From contig NZ_BMTU01000007.1 in the NCBI RefSeq assembly GCF_014649835.1, positions 287,877-351,876 of the forward strand: DNA of 64,000 nt, in the 5' to 3' direction. This stretch comes from Streptomyces pilosus (GTDB taxonomy: Bacteria; Actinomycetota; Actinomycetes; Streptomycetales; Streptomycetaceae). Shown in pieces: positions 1-8,528 of the stretch (its first letter is position 1; the number at the start of each line of letters is the position of its first letter). Position numbers and translations under genes: made by a program. The notes beneath the pieces are model-generated. The model saw only the letters and a program-made list of their open reading frames with translations, ran no database searches and was not told the origin of the DNA.

Positions 1-1440
1 GTCGAGGGCGGCGTCCAGCTTCTTCACGGCGTCGTCGCGGGTGCCGCCGCCGATGTCGACACCGAGCACGGTGGTGCCCTTGGGCACGTCGGAGCTGTTC
101 ATCAGCAGACCGGCGCCGTAGGCGACACCGAGGACGACGACCACACCGGTACCGAGCAGGACGAGCTTGTTGCGCCCCTTCTTCTTCGGCGGCTTGGCGG
201 AGCCCGCGGGGGGCGCGGCGGCCGGCTCGGGGCGTTTGGGGGGCGTCTGCGCGCGGGGGCCGGCCGGGCCGGTGCCGGGCGCGTCGAAGGCCGCGCTCGG
301 GGGGACGACGGGGATGCCGCTGGTGACGGTGTGCCCGGAGACGTTGTCGTGGCGGGGCCCGTAGCCCGGGGTGCCCGGCTCGGCGGGCTGCTGGGGGGTG
401 AGGATCGCGGTGTCGTCACTGAGACCGGTGCCGCCGGGCGGCTGGGCGCCGGGACGGCCGCCCTGCTGCACTCCGGCGGGACCGGGACCGCCCGGAACGC
501 CACCCGTCGGCGGGGCCATCGGGCCGCTGCCGGTCACCGGGCCGCCGGTGGGCCCGGCGGGGCCCTGCGGGCCGGCCGGGTACGCCGGGCCGCCCGGGCC
601 GCGCTGCCCGGGGGGAGCGGTGGGGCCGCCGTCCGGGACGAACGGCGGGTCGTCACGGCGCGGCTCCGCGCGGTCGGCGCCCGGCCGGGTGCCGTTGCCC
701 GCGGGGCCGCCGGCCAGCGCCTCGGTCACGTCGAAGGAGCCGGTGCCGCCGCCGTGGCCGGGGGCGACGGGGCCACCGGTGGCACCGGTCGTGCCGGTCG
801 GTCCGGAACCCGTCGTGGCGCCGGGGCGGGGCCCGCCCGGCGCGCCCATGGCACCGACCACGCCTCCCGGCCGTCCGGCACCCGGCCGCGCACCACCGGG
901 TGCGGCCGGTGCGGCGGGGCCGGCCGGGGCGCCGCCGGTCGCCGCGCCTCCCGAACCGCTCGGCGCACCACTGCCGTTGGCGGAGCCGTCGCCCTGAGTG
1001 CCCTTGCCCGAGCCGCCCTTGCGCGGTGCGAACCAGTCGCTGGCCGGCTTGTTCTCGGCCGCCGGCTTGGCGGACTGGGCGGGCTGGGCGGGCCGGGTGG
1101 GCAGCGCCGGAAGCGCGGCCGTTTCGGCGGCGGAGGCCGGAGCCGGGGCGGGGGACGGGGCCGCTGACGCCTCGGCCTCCGCGGGGCCCTTGCTCTCCGC
1201 GTCCTTGACGGGCTTGCGCACGACGACCGGCGGAATGGGCCGCGACCCGGGGATGTTGATCCGGATCCGGGTGGTCAGCGTGGTCTCGGTCTTGCGTTCC
1301 TCCGGTCGCGCGGCCGAACGGCCCGCGTCCGTACCCGCGTCCGGAACCGCCGGAATGCCGTAGGGCGGGGTGCCCGACGGGTAGGCGGCTCCGCCGCGCC
1401 CGTTGGGCCCGGAGGACGGAGTGTCAGTTTCACGACTCAA
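1..1440 (-). CDS. VanW/peptidoglycan-binding-type membrane protein, 3' end outside window
   Basis: The reading frame is open for 480 codons and runs off the window, so the C-terminus is missing. The chosen start is a TTG (1438-1440) preceded by GGGAG about 8 nt upstream. The first ~400 residues are a cytoplasmic linker rich in Pro, Gly and Ala. A basic KKKGRNK stretch leads into one membrane helix (LVLLGTGVVVVLGVAYGAGLL), then an extracellular start reading VPKGTTVLGVDIGGGTRDDAVKKLDAAL. That last segment resembles the repeat seen at the start of the exposed part of YoaR/VanW-like proteins with PG_binding_4 domains. A cell-envelope role is inferred; the VanW domain itself would lie outside the window. 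It is transcribed away from the mshB pair. Confidence 0.7.
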   Translation of the reverse strand, partial: MSRETDTPSSGPNGRGGAAYPSGTPPYGIPAVPDAGTDAGRSAARPEERKTETTLTTRIRINIPGSRPIPPVVVRKPVKDAESKGPAEAEASAAPSPAPAPASAAETAALPALPTRPAQPAQSAKPAAENKPASDWFAPRKGGSGKGTQGDGSANGSGAPSGSGGAATGGAPAGPAAPAAPGGARPGAGRPGGVVGAMGAPGGPRPGATTGSGPTGTTGATGGPVAPGHGGGTGSFDVTEALAGGPAGNGTRPGADRAEPRRDDPPFVPDGGPTAPPGQRGPGGPAYPAGPQGPAGPTGGPVTGSGPMAPPTGGVPGGPGPAGVQQGGRPGAQPPGGTGLSDDTAILTPQQPAEPGTPGYGPRHDNVSGHTVTSGIPVVPPSAAFDAPGTGPAGPRAQTPPKRPEPAAAPPAGSAKPPKKKGRNKLVLLGTGVVVVLGVAYGAGLLMNSSDVPKGTTVLGVDIGGGTRDDAVKKLDAALD

Positions 1441-1634
1441 GGCAGGTTCTCCCGGTTGGCTCCGCCGCCCGTCACGACCTCACGGTGGGGGTCCCCCCTG
1501 CTCGGGCGAGGCCGAGGGTTCGAGGGAGGCTCGGCGGCGCGCACCACCTTACTGGCCACATCCGGCCCGTATCCCGGTACCGCTGGCGAAACCCACACCG
1601 GACCCGCACCCCCCAGACACGGGGAAGTGGTACG

Positions 1635-2048
1635 TCACTTGCCAAGTCGGGCGGGGTCGCCGTCCGGTTTCCGCCCCCCGCCAAGGGTGGCGCAGATCAC
1701 AGCCACACCGATGCCACCGAGCAGGAAAAGATACGATCCGGCTCCCGCGGCGAACAGGAAGTCGCCTTCCGGACGGCTGGCCGTGAGCAGGACGACGACG
1801 ATCATCCACCCGGCGGCGACCGTCACGCCGCCGGCCCGACTGCCCATCACGCGGGCCGCCGCGAGGACCAGTCCGGCCTCGGCGGCGAGCGCCAGCAGCA
1901 GTCCGCCGGGGAACCAGGCGGGCTGGACGAGCGCGCCCGCCACGCCGGTCACGGCGCCGAGCAGCAGCAGCCCCAGGTAGGCGACGACCCGCCCCGCGGA
2001 GGGCGGGCGCAGCGGCTGCGCCATCATCGGGGCCCGCTCGCCGCTCAC
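1635..2048 (-). CDS. Small DUF6113-type membrane protein
   Basis: 137 aa with four to five hydrophobic segments, for example VVAYLGLLLLGAVTGVAGAL and SYLFLLGGIGVAVICATLGG. It looks like an integral membrane protein with a short charged tail. It starts at a GTG whose last bases form the TGA stop of mshB (GTGA, 4-nt overlap), so it is probably translationally coupled to mshB and co-transcribed with it. The pairing with mshB is familiar in Streptomyces, but no function is known. DUF6113 is assigned from size and neighbour only. Confidence 0.75.
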   Translation of the reverse strand: MSGERAPMMAQPLRPPSAGRVVAYLGLLLLGAVTGVAGALVQPAWFPGGLLLALAAEAGLVLAAARVMGSRAGGVTVAAGWMIVVVLLTASRPEGDFLFAAGAGSYLFLLGGIGVAVICATLGGGRKPDGDPARLGK

Positions 2049-2908
2049 GACGCTCCCCCGGCTCCGACTCCGGCGAACAGGTCGCTCTCCCGCACCCCGG
2101 GGCGTTCCCCGCGCACCAACTCGTAGTACTCGGTGGTGAAGAGGGGCTGCGCGAGTTCGTTGGACAGCACGAAGTACGGCTCGGCGACGGCGATCTGGGT
2201 GGCGTGCGCACGCATCGCGGCGGCCTTGGCGGAGGCGTACGCGGTGCCGTCGATCACGGTGGTGATCCGCTCGTCGTCGACCACGCCCGGTACGTCGTCC
2301 ACGGCGCCGGCCTTGTCGAACGGCAGCCCGGCGAGGTCGCCGTCCAGCCGGGCGAAGGACTCCTCGACGACGGACCTCGGGACGCGGTTCCAGTACACCT
2401 TCGGGATGTCCCAGCCGGACGCGGCGGCGAGCTCGACGGCGCGCATGGCGACGCGGTGGGTCTGGATGTGGTCGGGGTGGCCGTAGCCCCCGTTCTCGTC
2501 GTACGTGACGAGGACCTGCGGCCGCACCTCGAGGATCACCTCGGCGAGCGTGGCGGCGGCCTGGTCGACGTCGGCCTGCCAGAAGCAGCCGGGGTCCTCG
2601 TTGTCGGGGAGGCCCATCATCCCGGAGTCGCAGTAGCGCCCGGCCCCGCCGAGCAGCCGGAAGTCCGTGACCCCGAGCGCGCGCATGGCGTCCCGCAACT
2701 CCCCGAGCCGGTGCCCGCCGAGGGCGGCCCCGCTCAGGTGCCGCAGCTCGTCCGGGATGACCTCACCCCGCTCACCGAGGGTGCAGGTGACCAGCGTCAC
2801 ATGGGCACCCTCGGCGGCATACCGGGCCATGGTCGCGCCGTTGTTGATCGACTCGTCGTCCGGGTGGGCGTGCACCAGCATCAGACGCCGCGCGGGGAGT
2901 TCCGTCAT
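2045..2908 (-). CDS. mshB: N-acetyl-1-D-myo-inositol-2-amino-2-deoxy-alpha-D-glucopyranoside deacetylase MshB
   Basis: Second step of mycothiol synthesis: Zn-dependent removal of the acetyl group from GlcNAc-Ins, giving GlcN-Ins for ligation to cysteine by MshC. The 287-aa length fits the family. The LmbE/PIG-L zinc motif AHPDDE gives ligands H15 and D18. GYGHPDH (residues 142-148) supplies the third ligand H148 and the general-acid region. The ATG at 2906-2908 has no Shine-Dalgarno, but TAGGGT (2915-2920, minus strand) lies 6 nt upstream, which suggests a leaderless mRNA. It forms an operon with the overlapping downstream membrane-protein gene. MshB activity can be partly redundant with the related Mca amidase, but this gene has the usual MshB context. 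Confidence 0.93.
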   Translation of the reverse strand: MTELPARRLMLVHAHPDDESINNGATMARYAAEGAHVTLVTCTLGERGEVIPDELRHLSGAALGGHRLGELRDAMRALGVTDFRLLGGAGRYCDSGMMGLPDNEDPGCFWQADVDQAAATLAEVILEVRPQVLVTYDENGGYGHPDHIQTHRVAMRAVELAAASGWDIPKVYWNRVPRSVVEESFARLDGDLAGLPFDKAGAVDDVPGVVDDERITTVIDGTAYASAKAAAMRAHATQIAVAEPYFVLSNELAQPLFTTEYYELVRGERPGVRESDLFAGVGAGGAS

Positions 2909-2992
2909 GGGTCCACCCTATGAGGCGCCGGCGTTCCGGCAGCGCGGCAGGCCGCGTGCGGGGACGCTCCACTCCCGGCGGTGACGTCCCCG

Positions 2993-3454
2993 CTAGGGGG
3001 CCTCCTGGGATTCCGGGCCGGGTTCCGGTGGTGCGAGGTCGACCTCCGCCCAGACGGTCTTGCGGGGGAAGCGCCCCTCGCTGACCCCCCAGCGGTCCGC
3101 TAGCGCCTCCACGAGGAACAGCCCCCGCCCCGACTCGGCACCGGTGCCGGGCTCCCGGAGCACGGGGGGCCGGTCACCGCGCGTGTCGGTGACCTCGATG
3201 CGGAGCGTGGCGCCGACCACGTAGAGCGTCAGGCGGAAGCTGCGGCCCGGTACGCGGCCGTGGGTGGCCGCGTTGGCCGCCAGCTCGGCGACGACGTGGC
3301 TCGCCGTCTCGTCCGGGAGTCCCCAGTTGCGCAGCGCGTTCACCGCGAGCAGACGGGCGAGGCGGGCGCCGCGCGGGGTGGACGACAGCAGCGTGCTGAA
3401 GTTGCGGACCCCGCCGTCGGGTCGGGTCCTGGTCTCGGCGATTTCCTGATTCAC
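2993..3454 (-). CDS. RsbW-like ATP-binding (HATPase_c) regulatory protein
   Basis: 153 aa, GTG start. GHKL ATPase fold of the anti-sigma type. N-box ELAANAATHG (about 64-73), a DTRGD region in place of the usual DxGxG, and a glycine-rich GRGLFLVEALADRWG box that ends in the conserved KTVWAEV strand. Streptomyces encodes many such stand-alone kinases, often next to an XRE(DUF5753)/DUF397 pair, as here on the opposite strand. The usual role is to bind or phosphorylate a partner protein such as a sigma factor or STAS antagonist. No cognate sigma factor lies nearby. It is divergent from the XRE gene across a 155-bp promoter region containing phased GTCCGG repeats. Confidence 0.8.
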   Translation of the reverse strand: MNQEIAETRTRPDGGVRNFSTLLSSTPRGARLARLLAVNALRNWGLPDETASHVVAELAANAATHGRVPGRSFRLTLYVVGATLRIEVTDTRGDRPPVLREPGTGAESGRGLFLVEALADRWGVSEGRFPRKTVWAEVDLAPPEPGPESQEAP

Positions 3455-3517
3455 GTCACTCAGCGTGGCCGAACGGACATACCGTGTGAGGTGATTGCCC
3501 CGCTACGTAGAGCGACC

Positions 3518-3544
3518 GTCCGGGACGTGTCCGGTGTTGTCCGG
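3518..3544. repeat. Three phased GTCCGG direct repeats in a divergent promoter region
   Basis: GTCCGG occurs at 3518-3523, 3529-3534 and 3539-3544, so the copies are 11 and 10 bp apart, about one helical turn. They sit between the RsbW-like gene and the XRE regulator gene. Repeated half-sites on one DNA face suggest a regulator binding site, possibly for the XRE protein itself. This is inference from position and spacing. Confidence 0.4.
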
Positions 3545-3609
3545 ACTGTCGATGCGGCTCGGCGCGGGTGGGGCGTGACAGTACGGCACGGCACTACGGA
3601 GGGGCGCGC

Positions 3610-4494
3610 ATGTCGGTGAACGGCGGGGCGGTGCGGGTCAGGACCGAGACGGAGCAGACGGACGAACCCGGCTGGGAGGTGGACCCGGACGACGACTGGG
3701 CGCTCGCCGTGGTCGCCACCGTGGGGCGGCAGTTGCGGCTCCGGCGCGAGGCCGCGGGCCTGCGGGTTCCCGAGTTCGCGGTGGCGGTGGGGTACGGCGA
3801 GGACCTGGTCTACAAGATCGAGACGGGCAAGCGGATCCCCCGGCCCGAGTATCTGGACACGGCGGACGAGGTGCTGGGCGCTGGCGGCCTCATCGCGGCG
3901 ATGAAGGAGGACGTGAGGAAGGTCCGGTACCCGAAGAAGGTGCGGGACCTCGCGCAGCTGGAGGCCCGGGCGGTCGAGATCGGGGTCTATGAGTGCAGCA
4001 GCATCGCGGGCTTGTTGCAGACGCCTGAGCACGCACGCGCACTGTTCGAAGTGCGGCAGCCGCCCTACCCGGTTGAGGAGGTGGACCGTCTGGTGGCCGC
4101 ACGCATGGCACGGTTGTCGGTCTTCGACCGCTCACCAGCTCCTTCCCTCAGTTTTGTCCTGGAGGAGGCCGTCCTTCGGCGCCGGGTCGGGGGCACAATG
4201 GCACGGAAGCAGCAATTCGAACGACTGCTGGAAGTGGGGCGGACGAACAACGTCTCACTCCAGGTCATGCCGATGGACAGCGTGGCCCATCCCGGCATGA
4301 GCGGCAGGATCGAGTTGCTGAAGTTCGAGGATGGGACAGCAGTAGGGCGTTCTGATGGCGCCTTCAACGGCCGGCCGACCTCCGAGCCAAGGCAACTGCG
4401 CATTCTCGAACTGCGGTATGGCACCATCCGGGCGCAAGCCCTGTCGCCCGGGGAAACGCTGGCCCTGATCGAGCAACTGCAGGGAGAAACATGA
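3610..4494 (+). CDS. XRE-family transcriptional regulator with DUF5753 domain
   Basis: 294 aa. Residues ~37-90 form a helix-turn-helix (LRLRREAAGLRVPEFAVAVG...IETGKRIPRPEYL). Residues ~105-285 are a DUF5753 domain, seen in YECSSIAGLLQTPEHARAL and the downstream LLEVGRTNNVSLQVMP segment. The ATG at 3610 was preferred because GGAGGGG lies 5 nt upstream; an in-frame extension to 3568 lacks a ribosome site. The last codons overlap the downstream DUF397 gene (ATGA), so the two are translationally coupled. In Streptomyces such pairs, BldB-system relatives included, act with an RsbW-like kinase in development or secondary metabolism. The specific target is unknown. Confidence 0.85.
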   Translation: MSVNGGAVRVRTETEQTDEPGWEVDPDDDWALAVVATVGRQLRLRREAAGLRVPEFAVAVGYGEDLVYKIETGKRIPRPEYLDTADEVLGAGGLIAAMKEDVRKVRYPKKVRDLAQLEARAVEIGVYECSSIAGLLQTPEHARALFEVRQPPYPVEEVDRLVAARMARLSVFDRSPAPSLSFVLEEAVLRRRVGGTMARKQQFERLLEVGRTNNVSLQVMPMDSVAHPGMSGRIELLKFEDGTAVGRSDGAFNGRPTSEPRQLRILELRYGTIRAQALSPGETLALIEQLQGET

Positions 4495-4712
4495 CCCGCA
4501 AGGCCTCCGCCAAGGACACCTCCGACCTGGCATGGTTCAAGAGCAGTTACAGCAGTGGCCCGGAGGGCGACTCGTGCGTCGAAGTCGCCACCGAGCCCAG
4601 TACCGTCCACGTGCGCGACTCGAAGAACGCCGGGGGCCCCCGGCTGGCCTTCGCCCCCGCCGCGTGGGCCGGCTTCGTGCCGTACGCGAGGGGAAGCCGA
4701 TCCCGCGTGTGA
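4491..4712 (+). CDS. DUF397 small regulatory partner protein
   Basis: 73 aa. It has the family pattern W-F/K-S-S-Y-S near the start (LAWFKSSYSSGPEGDSCVEVA), a central VHVRDSKN and a terminal LAFAPAAWAGFV segment. These are hallmarks of DUF397, small Streptomyces proteins that pair with upstream XRE/DUF5753 regulators and probably inhibit them by direct binding. The start codon overlaps the stop of the XRE gene (ATGA), which implies coupled synthesis at a fixed ratio. Confidence 0.88.
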   Translation: MTRKASAKDTSDLAWFKSSYSSGPEGDSCVEVATEPSTVHVRDSKNAGGPRLAFAPAAWAGFVPYARGSRSRV

Positions 4713-4736
4713 AGCTCGTGTGATCATAATGCGCGG

Positions 4737-6620
4737 GTGTCCACACCTCCCGTGCCGTTGCCCGCCGAGCACATACCGCCCGGCACCGCCGACTGGCGGA
4801 CCCCCGACGCCCGGCGCTGGCTCGCCGCCGTACCCGCCCGGTGGGCCCAGCCGCTGCGGGCGGTCCTGGCGTACCTCGTCTCCGTGGTCTGGGAACTGGA
4901 GGCGGGTCCCGTCCCCGCCTGCACGTCCGCCGCCCCGTGCGGCACCGACTGGCCGGGCCTCGGGGTGGCCGTCGTCATGGTGCTGACCCCGTACTGGGTG
5001 TGGCGGCAGCCGCGGCTCGCGCTCGCCGGGCTCGGGGTCGTGTCGGTGGCGCTGGTCGCCGAGGAGGGTCTCGCCGTGTGCGGCCGGCCGTCCGCGCTCG
5101 CGTTCTTCCTCGCCGTCGCGTTCATCACCGCGGGGATCCTCCACCGTCTGGCCGCCGCGGCACGGCAGCGGTCGCTGGCCCTGGAGGCGGCCGGACCGGG
5201 CGCACAGCCGCTGCCGGCCGCCGCGCGGACGTTCCGCCGGGGCAGGCTCTCCGTCGTCCTGGGCGGACTGCTGCTGGCCGTCGCCGGCTTCGGCCTCTGG
5301 CAGGCCCAGCAGGTCGTCGACGCGTACGAGGAGCGGGCCGCGGGCGCCACGGAGCTGTCCGGACGGGTCACCGCCGTGGACCGGGGGGACGAGGACGCCG
5401 ACGTCGTCACGGTGACGGCCGACGGGCGCACGTACCGCTTCGAGACGGGGTACCCGGAGGACTTCCCCGTGGGCACCCGGGTCGACCTCGTCGTGGACGG
5501 CGACTGGAAGGCGCTGGTCGCCGAGCCGTACGACGTCTTCGGCTGGGAGCTGCTGGTGCTGGGCGGCTCCGCCACGGGGCTGGCGTTCCTGGTGAACGGC
5601 GTGGCGGGCCGGGTCCGTGCGCGGCGGCTGCGGCGCGGGCCGCTGCCGGTGCTGCACGTGCTGGTGCGCGAGGGTCACGACGACGGCCGCACCTGGGTGT
5701 TCGCGGCCGACGACCCCGGGGGCCGCCGGCCGATCCTGCACTTCCACTCGCTGTACGCCGACGACGCCGACGACGACGGGGAGGAGGAGGCGGACGGCCC
5801 CGAGGCGGGCGACGACTCCGCGGCCGCCATCGGACTCGGCAGGCTCACGGACATCCTCCGGGGCAAGGACCCCGCCCCGCCACTGCGCGAGGCCGTCCTG
5901 TACGGCGTCCCGTACGCCGGCGCCGAAGTCGCCTTCGTCGCGCGCGACGACGCCGACGACGAGGTGGCCGTGGAGTGCAGCGTCAGCGCGGTGAAACCGG
6001 CGGCCGCGGGCCGGGACGGGCACCGGCCGCGGCTCCGTGAGCGGGAGCGGACCCGGCGGTCCGCCGGCGAGGTCGCCGCCGGGATGACGCACACGGCGGA
6101 CCCGCGTGTGTGGAGGGCGCACGGCTTCTCGCGGGCGGTGGGGCTCTTCCTGCTCCTGGTGGAGGGCGGCGGCATCTGGGCCATGCTCGACGAGGAGCCG
6201 TCGTGGACCTGGCTGTTCCTGATCGCGGGTGTGCCGTGGCTGGTGACGGCCGTGGCGACGGCGCTGACCTGGCGGATCACCGCCGACCGGGACGGGCTGT
6301 GGGTGACCGGGGCGTGGCGCGTCCGGCGGGTCCCGTGGGACGTGATCACGTCCGTGCGGCACTCCGAGGACGGCATCCACGTCGGAAGGGCCAAGGACGA
6401 CTCCGTGGACCTCTCCCCCACCGGCTTCGCGTGGCTGGAGCGCCGCCTGGGCCGCGAGCCGGCCGCGGAGCGCGTCGCCGACGAACTGCGGGCGCTGCTG
6501 CTCCACCCGGAGCTGCGGCCGGAGCGGGAGGCGACGGCGGGGCAGCAGGGCATGCCGGTCGGGCCCCCGCTGGCGGCCCTGTCGGTGCTGTGGGGCGCCG
6601 CGGTGCTGCTCCTGCTGTGA
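4737..6620 (+). CDS. Large multi-pass membrane protein, function unknown
   Basis: 627 aa, not assigned to a family with confidence. Hydrophobic helices lie near residues 40-55, 78-140 (several), 165-185, 262-282, 465-485 and 490-520, with a last one at the C-terminus. Between helices ~185 and ~262 is a soluble domain with GRVTAVDRGDEDADVVTVTADGRTYRF, similar to DUF3592-like inserts. A second soluble stretch is very acidic (DDADDDGEEEADG). The segment WRITADRDGLWVTGAWRVRRVPWDVITSVR resembles a bacterial PH-like domain. No Shine-Dalgarno precedes the GTG, but CATAAT (4725-4730) lies 6 nt upstream, so the transcript may be leaderless. It converges on the amidase gene. Confidence 0.7.
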   Translation: MSTPPVPLPAEHIPPGTADWRTPDARRWLAAVPARWAQPLRAVLAYLVSVVWELEAGPVPACTSAAPCGTDWPGLGVAVVMVLTPYWVWRQPRLALAGLGVVSVALVAEEGLAVCGRPSALAFFLAVAFITAGILHRLAAAARQRSLALEAAGPGAQPLPAAARTFRRGRLSVVLGGLLLAVAGFGLWQAQQVVDAYEERAAGATELSGRVTAVDRGDEDADVVTVTADGRTYRFETGYPEDFPVGTRVDLVVDGDWKALVAEPYDVFGWELLVLGGSATGLAFLVNGVAGRVRARRLRRGPLPVLHVLVREGHDDGRTWVFAADDPGGRRPILHFHSLYADDADDDGEEEADGPEAGDDSAAAIGLGRLTDILRGKDPAPPLREAVLYGVPYAGAEVAFVARDDADDEVAVECSVSAVKPAAAGRDGHRPRLRERERTRRSAGEVAAGMTHTADPRVWRAHGFSRAVGLFLLLVEGGGIWAMLDEEPSWTWLFLIAGVPWLVTAVATALTWRITADRDGLWVTGAWRVRRVPWDVITSVRHSEDGIHVGRAKDDSVDLSPTGFAWLERRLGREPAAERVADELRALLLHPELRPEREATAGQQGMPVGPPLAALSVLWGAAVLLLL

Positions 6621-6672
6621 CGGACGGCCGGGGGGCCGTGCCCGCCCGTCACCGGATGGACGGCGGGGCCCC

Positions 6673-8112
6673 TCAGACGTCCTGGAGGCGCCGGAAGGGC
6701 CGGTCCGCCTCCAGTGCGAAGGCCAGCTCCAGCAGCGTGCGCTCCGCGCCCGGGCGGCCGGAGACCATCACGCCGACCGGCAGTCCGTCCGCCGTCGCGT
6801 GCGCGGCGGGTACGGAGATCGACGGGGTGCCGACCACGTTGTTGACCGGGGTGAACGCCACATAGGCGAGGAGCCGTTCGACCAGCGTGTCGTAGGGGAC
6901 GGTCGGGGCGAGGTGGCCGATCGGCGGGGTGGTGTGGGCCAGGACCGGGGAGAGGATCACGTCGAGGCCCCGGAAGCCCGCCGCGTACGCCTCCCGCGTG
7001 CGCTTCAGCCTGCGCACGACGCCCGGCGTGGTCCGCCACCTGCTCACGTACATCTCCCGCAGGCCCCGGCTCAGCCCGTCCATGCGGCGGCGGTCGAAGT
7101 CCGCGCCCATCGTCCTGCCGGTCACGCCGATCAGGAACGACAGCAGGCCCCAGTAGGTCAGGAAGTCCTCGGTGAAGTGCGGGTCGATGGAGAGTTCCAC
7201 CGGCTCCACGGTGTGGCCGAGCCGTTCGAGGCGCTCGGCGGTCTCCGTGACGGCCGTCCGGGTGTCGTCGTCGACGCGGACACCGTTCGGTGAGTCCACC
7301 AGCAGGCCGATGCGCAGACGGCGCTCCGAGGGGCCCTCGACGAGGCCGACGGGCGGCAGCTCCGGGTTCCGCCAGTGCTGTTCCGCGGCGGCCAGGAACG
7401 CCGCGCTGTCGCGCACCGAGCGGCTGACCACGCCGTCGCTGACCAGGTCGACGGGAAGCCGGCGGCCCTGCGCGTTCGGCACCACCCGGCCGCGGGTCGG
7501 CTTCAGGCCGACCAGTCCGCAGCAGGCGGCGGGGATGCGGATCGAGCCGCCGCCGTCGTTGGCGTGGGCGAGGGGCACCGCCCCGGCGGCGACCAGGGCG
7601 GCGCTGCCGCCGGAGGAACCGCCCGCCGAGTGGTCCGTGTGCCAGGGGTTGCGGACGGGTTCGGCGCCCTCGAACTCGGTGGTGGGGCTGAAGCCGAACT
7701 CGGGCAGCCGGGTCTTGCCGAGGACCGTGACACCGGTGCTCAGGAACTGGCGGGTGAACGGGGCGTGCCGCCGGGCCGCGCGGGGCGCGAAGGCGGCGCT
7801 GCCGTGACCGGTGGGCAGGCCCTGGAAGTCGGTGTTGTCCTTGACGAAGGTCGGCACCCCGGCGAGGGCGCCGTCGGGCGCGGAGCCGTGGGCCGGGAGG
7901 TCGAGGTGGACCTGGACGGCGTGGAGCCGCTCGTCCGCGGCCCGGACGCGCGCCGACGCCGCACGGGCGGCCTCCGCGGCACCGACCTCTCCCCGGCGGA
8001 TCGCCGCCGCGAGTCCGACCGCGTCCAGGTCGCCGAGGGCGTCGTCCCGGAAGACGTGCACCCTCGTCCGCGCCCTGCTTCGTTCCCCGCTCTGTTCCTC
8101 GGAAGTCGTCAC
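6673..8112 (-). CDS. Amidase-signature family hydrolase
   Basis: 479 aa, typical for the family. The Ser-cisSer-Lys triad is recognisable: K91 in VPTFVKDN, cis-Ser S166 in SAGGSSGGSAALVAAG, and nucleophile S190 in DGGGSIRIP. The 24-residue spacing between the two serines matches that in FAAH. The protein probably hydrolyses an amide; the substrate cannot be told from sequence. No GatB or GatC partner is adjacent, so this is unlikely to be GatA. The GTG at 8110-8112 was chosen because GGAG lies about 7 nt upstream and the conserved region begins soon after; an open frame to 8616 is probably non-coding. Two palindromes lie just upstream (8138-8173). Confidence 0.88.
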   Translation of the reverse strand: MTTSEEQSGERSRARTRVHVFRDDALGDLDAVGLAAAIRRGEVGAAEAARAASARVRAADERLHAVQVHLDLPAHGSAPDGALAGVPTFVKDNTDFQGLPTGHGSAAFAPRAARRHAPFTRQFLSTGVTVLGKTRLPEFGFSPTTEFEGAEPVRNPWHTDHSAGGSSGGSAALVAAGAVPLAHANDGGGSIRIPAACCGLVGLKPTRGRVVPNAQGRRLPVDLVSDGVVSRSVRDSAAFLAAAEQHWRNPELPPVGLVEGPSERRLRIGLLVDSPNGVRVDDDTRTAVTETAERLERLGHTVEPVELSIDPHFTEDFLTYWGLLSFLIGVTGRTMGADFDRRRMDGLSRGLREMYVSRWRTTPGVVRRLKRTREAYAAGFRGLDVILSPVLAHTTPPIGHLAPTVPYDTLVERLLAYVAFTPVNNVVGTPSISVPAAHATADGLPVGVMVSGRPGAERTLLELAFALEADRPFRRLQDV

Positions 8113-8137
8113 CGTCGGCTCCGCCCTGCGCGCGTGG

Positions 8138-8156
8138 ATGATGGCCCGGCCATCAT
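8138..8156. promoter_or_regulatory. 19-bp palindrome upstream of the amidase gene
   Basis: ATGATGGCC and GGCCATCAT are perfect inverted arms around one central C. The site starts 26 bp before the amidase GTG, where a repressor would block the promoter. The binding protein is not identifiable from sequence. Confidence 0.5.
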
Positions 8157-8159
8157 TGC

Positions 8160-8173
8160 TTACCGGCGGGTAA
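8160..8173. promoter_or_regulatory. TTACC-N4-GGTAA palindrome, TetR/GntR-type operator candidate
   Basis: TTACC and GGTAA separated by GGCG lie 3 bp beyond the 19-bp palindrome. This spacing and sequence style is common for TetR-family operators in actinomycetes. With the neighbouring palindrome it suggests dual or cooperative control of the amidase gene. No regulator gene is adjacent. Confidence 0.4.
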
Positions 8174-8263
8174 CACGCGAGGGGCCGGCGGGCACGAGTC
8201 GGCGGGATCACCCGCCGCGCCCGCGCGGGAGGCGCGGGGGCGGAGGGCGGGCGGGACGTGGAC

Positions 8264-8304
8264 TCCGGCCGGGTCCCGGGACCCACCACGGGGCCCCGGC
8301 CGGA
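8264..8304 (-). terminator. Hairpin after the small membrane-protein gene
   Basis: TCCGGCCGGG (8264-8273) pairs with CCCGGCCGGA (8295-8304). The 14-bp palindrome GGGTCCCGGGACCC (8271-8284) overlaps the stem and loop. It lies about 30 nt past the stop of the gene at 8334-8528, with no U-tract, which is usual for Streptomyces terminators. Confidence 0.45.
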
Positions 8305-8333
8305 AGAGGGTGCGCGCCACCGCGGGACGGCGC

Positions 8334-8528
8334 CTAGAAGTTGATGCTGCCGATCATCCCCGCGATGTTCGTCGTCAGCTCGCTGATGGTCGGGGCGATC
8401 GTCGACGAGGCCAGGTAGAAGCCGAGCAGCATGCACACCACGGCGTGCCCTGCCTTGAGACCCGACTTCTTGATCAGCAGGAAGACGATGATCGCCAGCA
8501 GCACCACCGCCGAAATCGAGAGTGCCAC
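8334..8528 (-). CDS. 64-aa membrane protein, unknown function
   Basis: Two hydrophobic helices, SISAVVLLAIIVFLLIKK and AGHAVVCMLLGFYLASSTIAP, joined by a short basic turn, then a polar tail. A strong ribosome site (TTGGAGGTGAG) precedes the GTG start, so this is very likely a real, well-translated gene despite its size. It stands alone between the amidase gene and the divergent S9 peptidase gene. The family is not recognised. Confidence 0.75.
   Translation of the reverse strand: MALSISAVVLLAIIVFLLIKKSGLKAGHAVVCMLLGFYLASSTIAPTISELTTNIAGMIGSINF

Noticed and set aside
4065..6506. Minus-strand open frame of 813 codons opposite the XRE, DUF397 and membrane-protein genes
   Set aside because: No recognisable domain; Arg/Pro/Gly-biased; three supported plus-strand genes occupy the same DNA.
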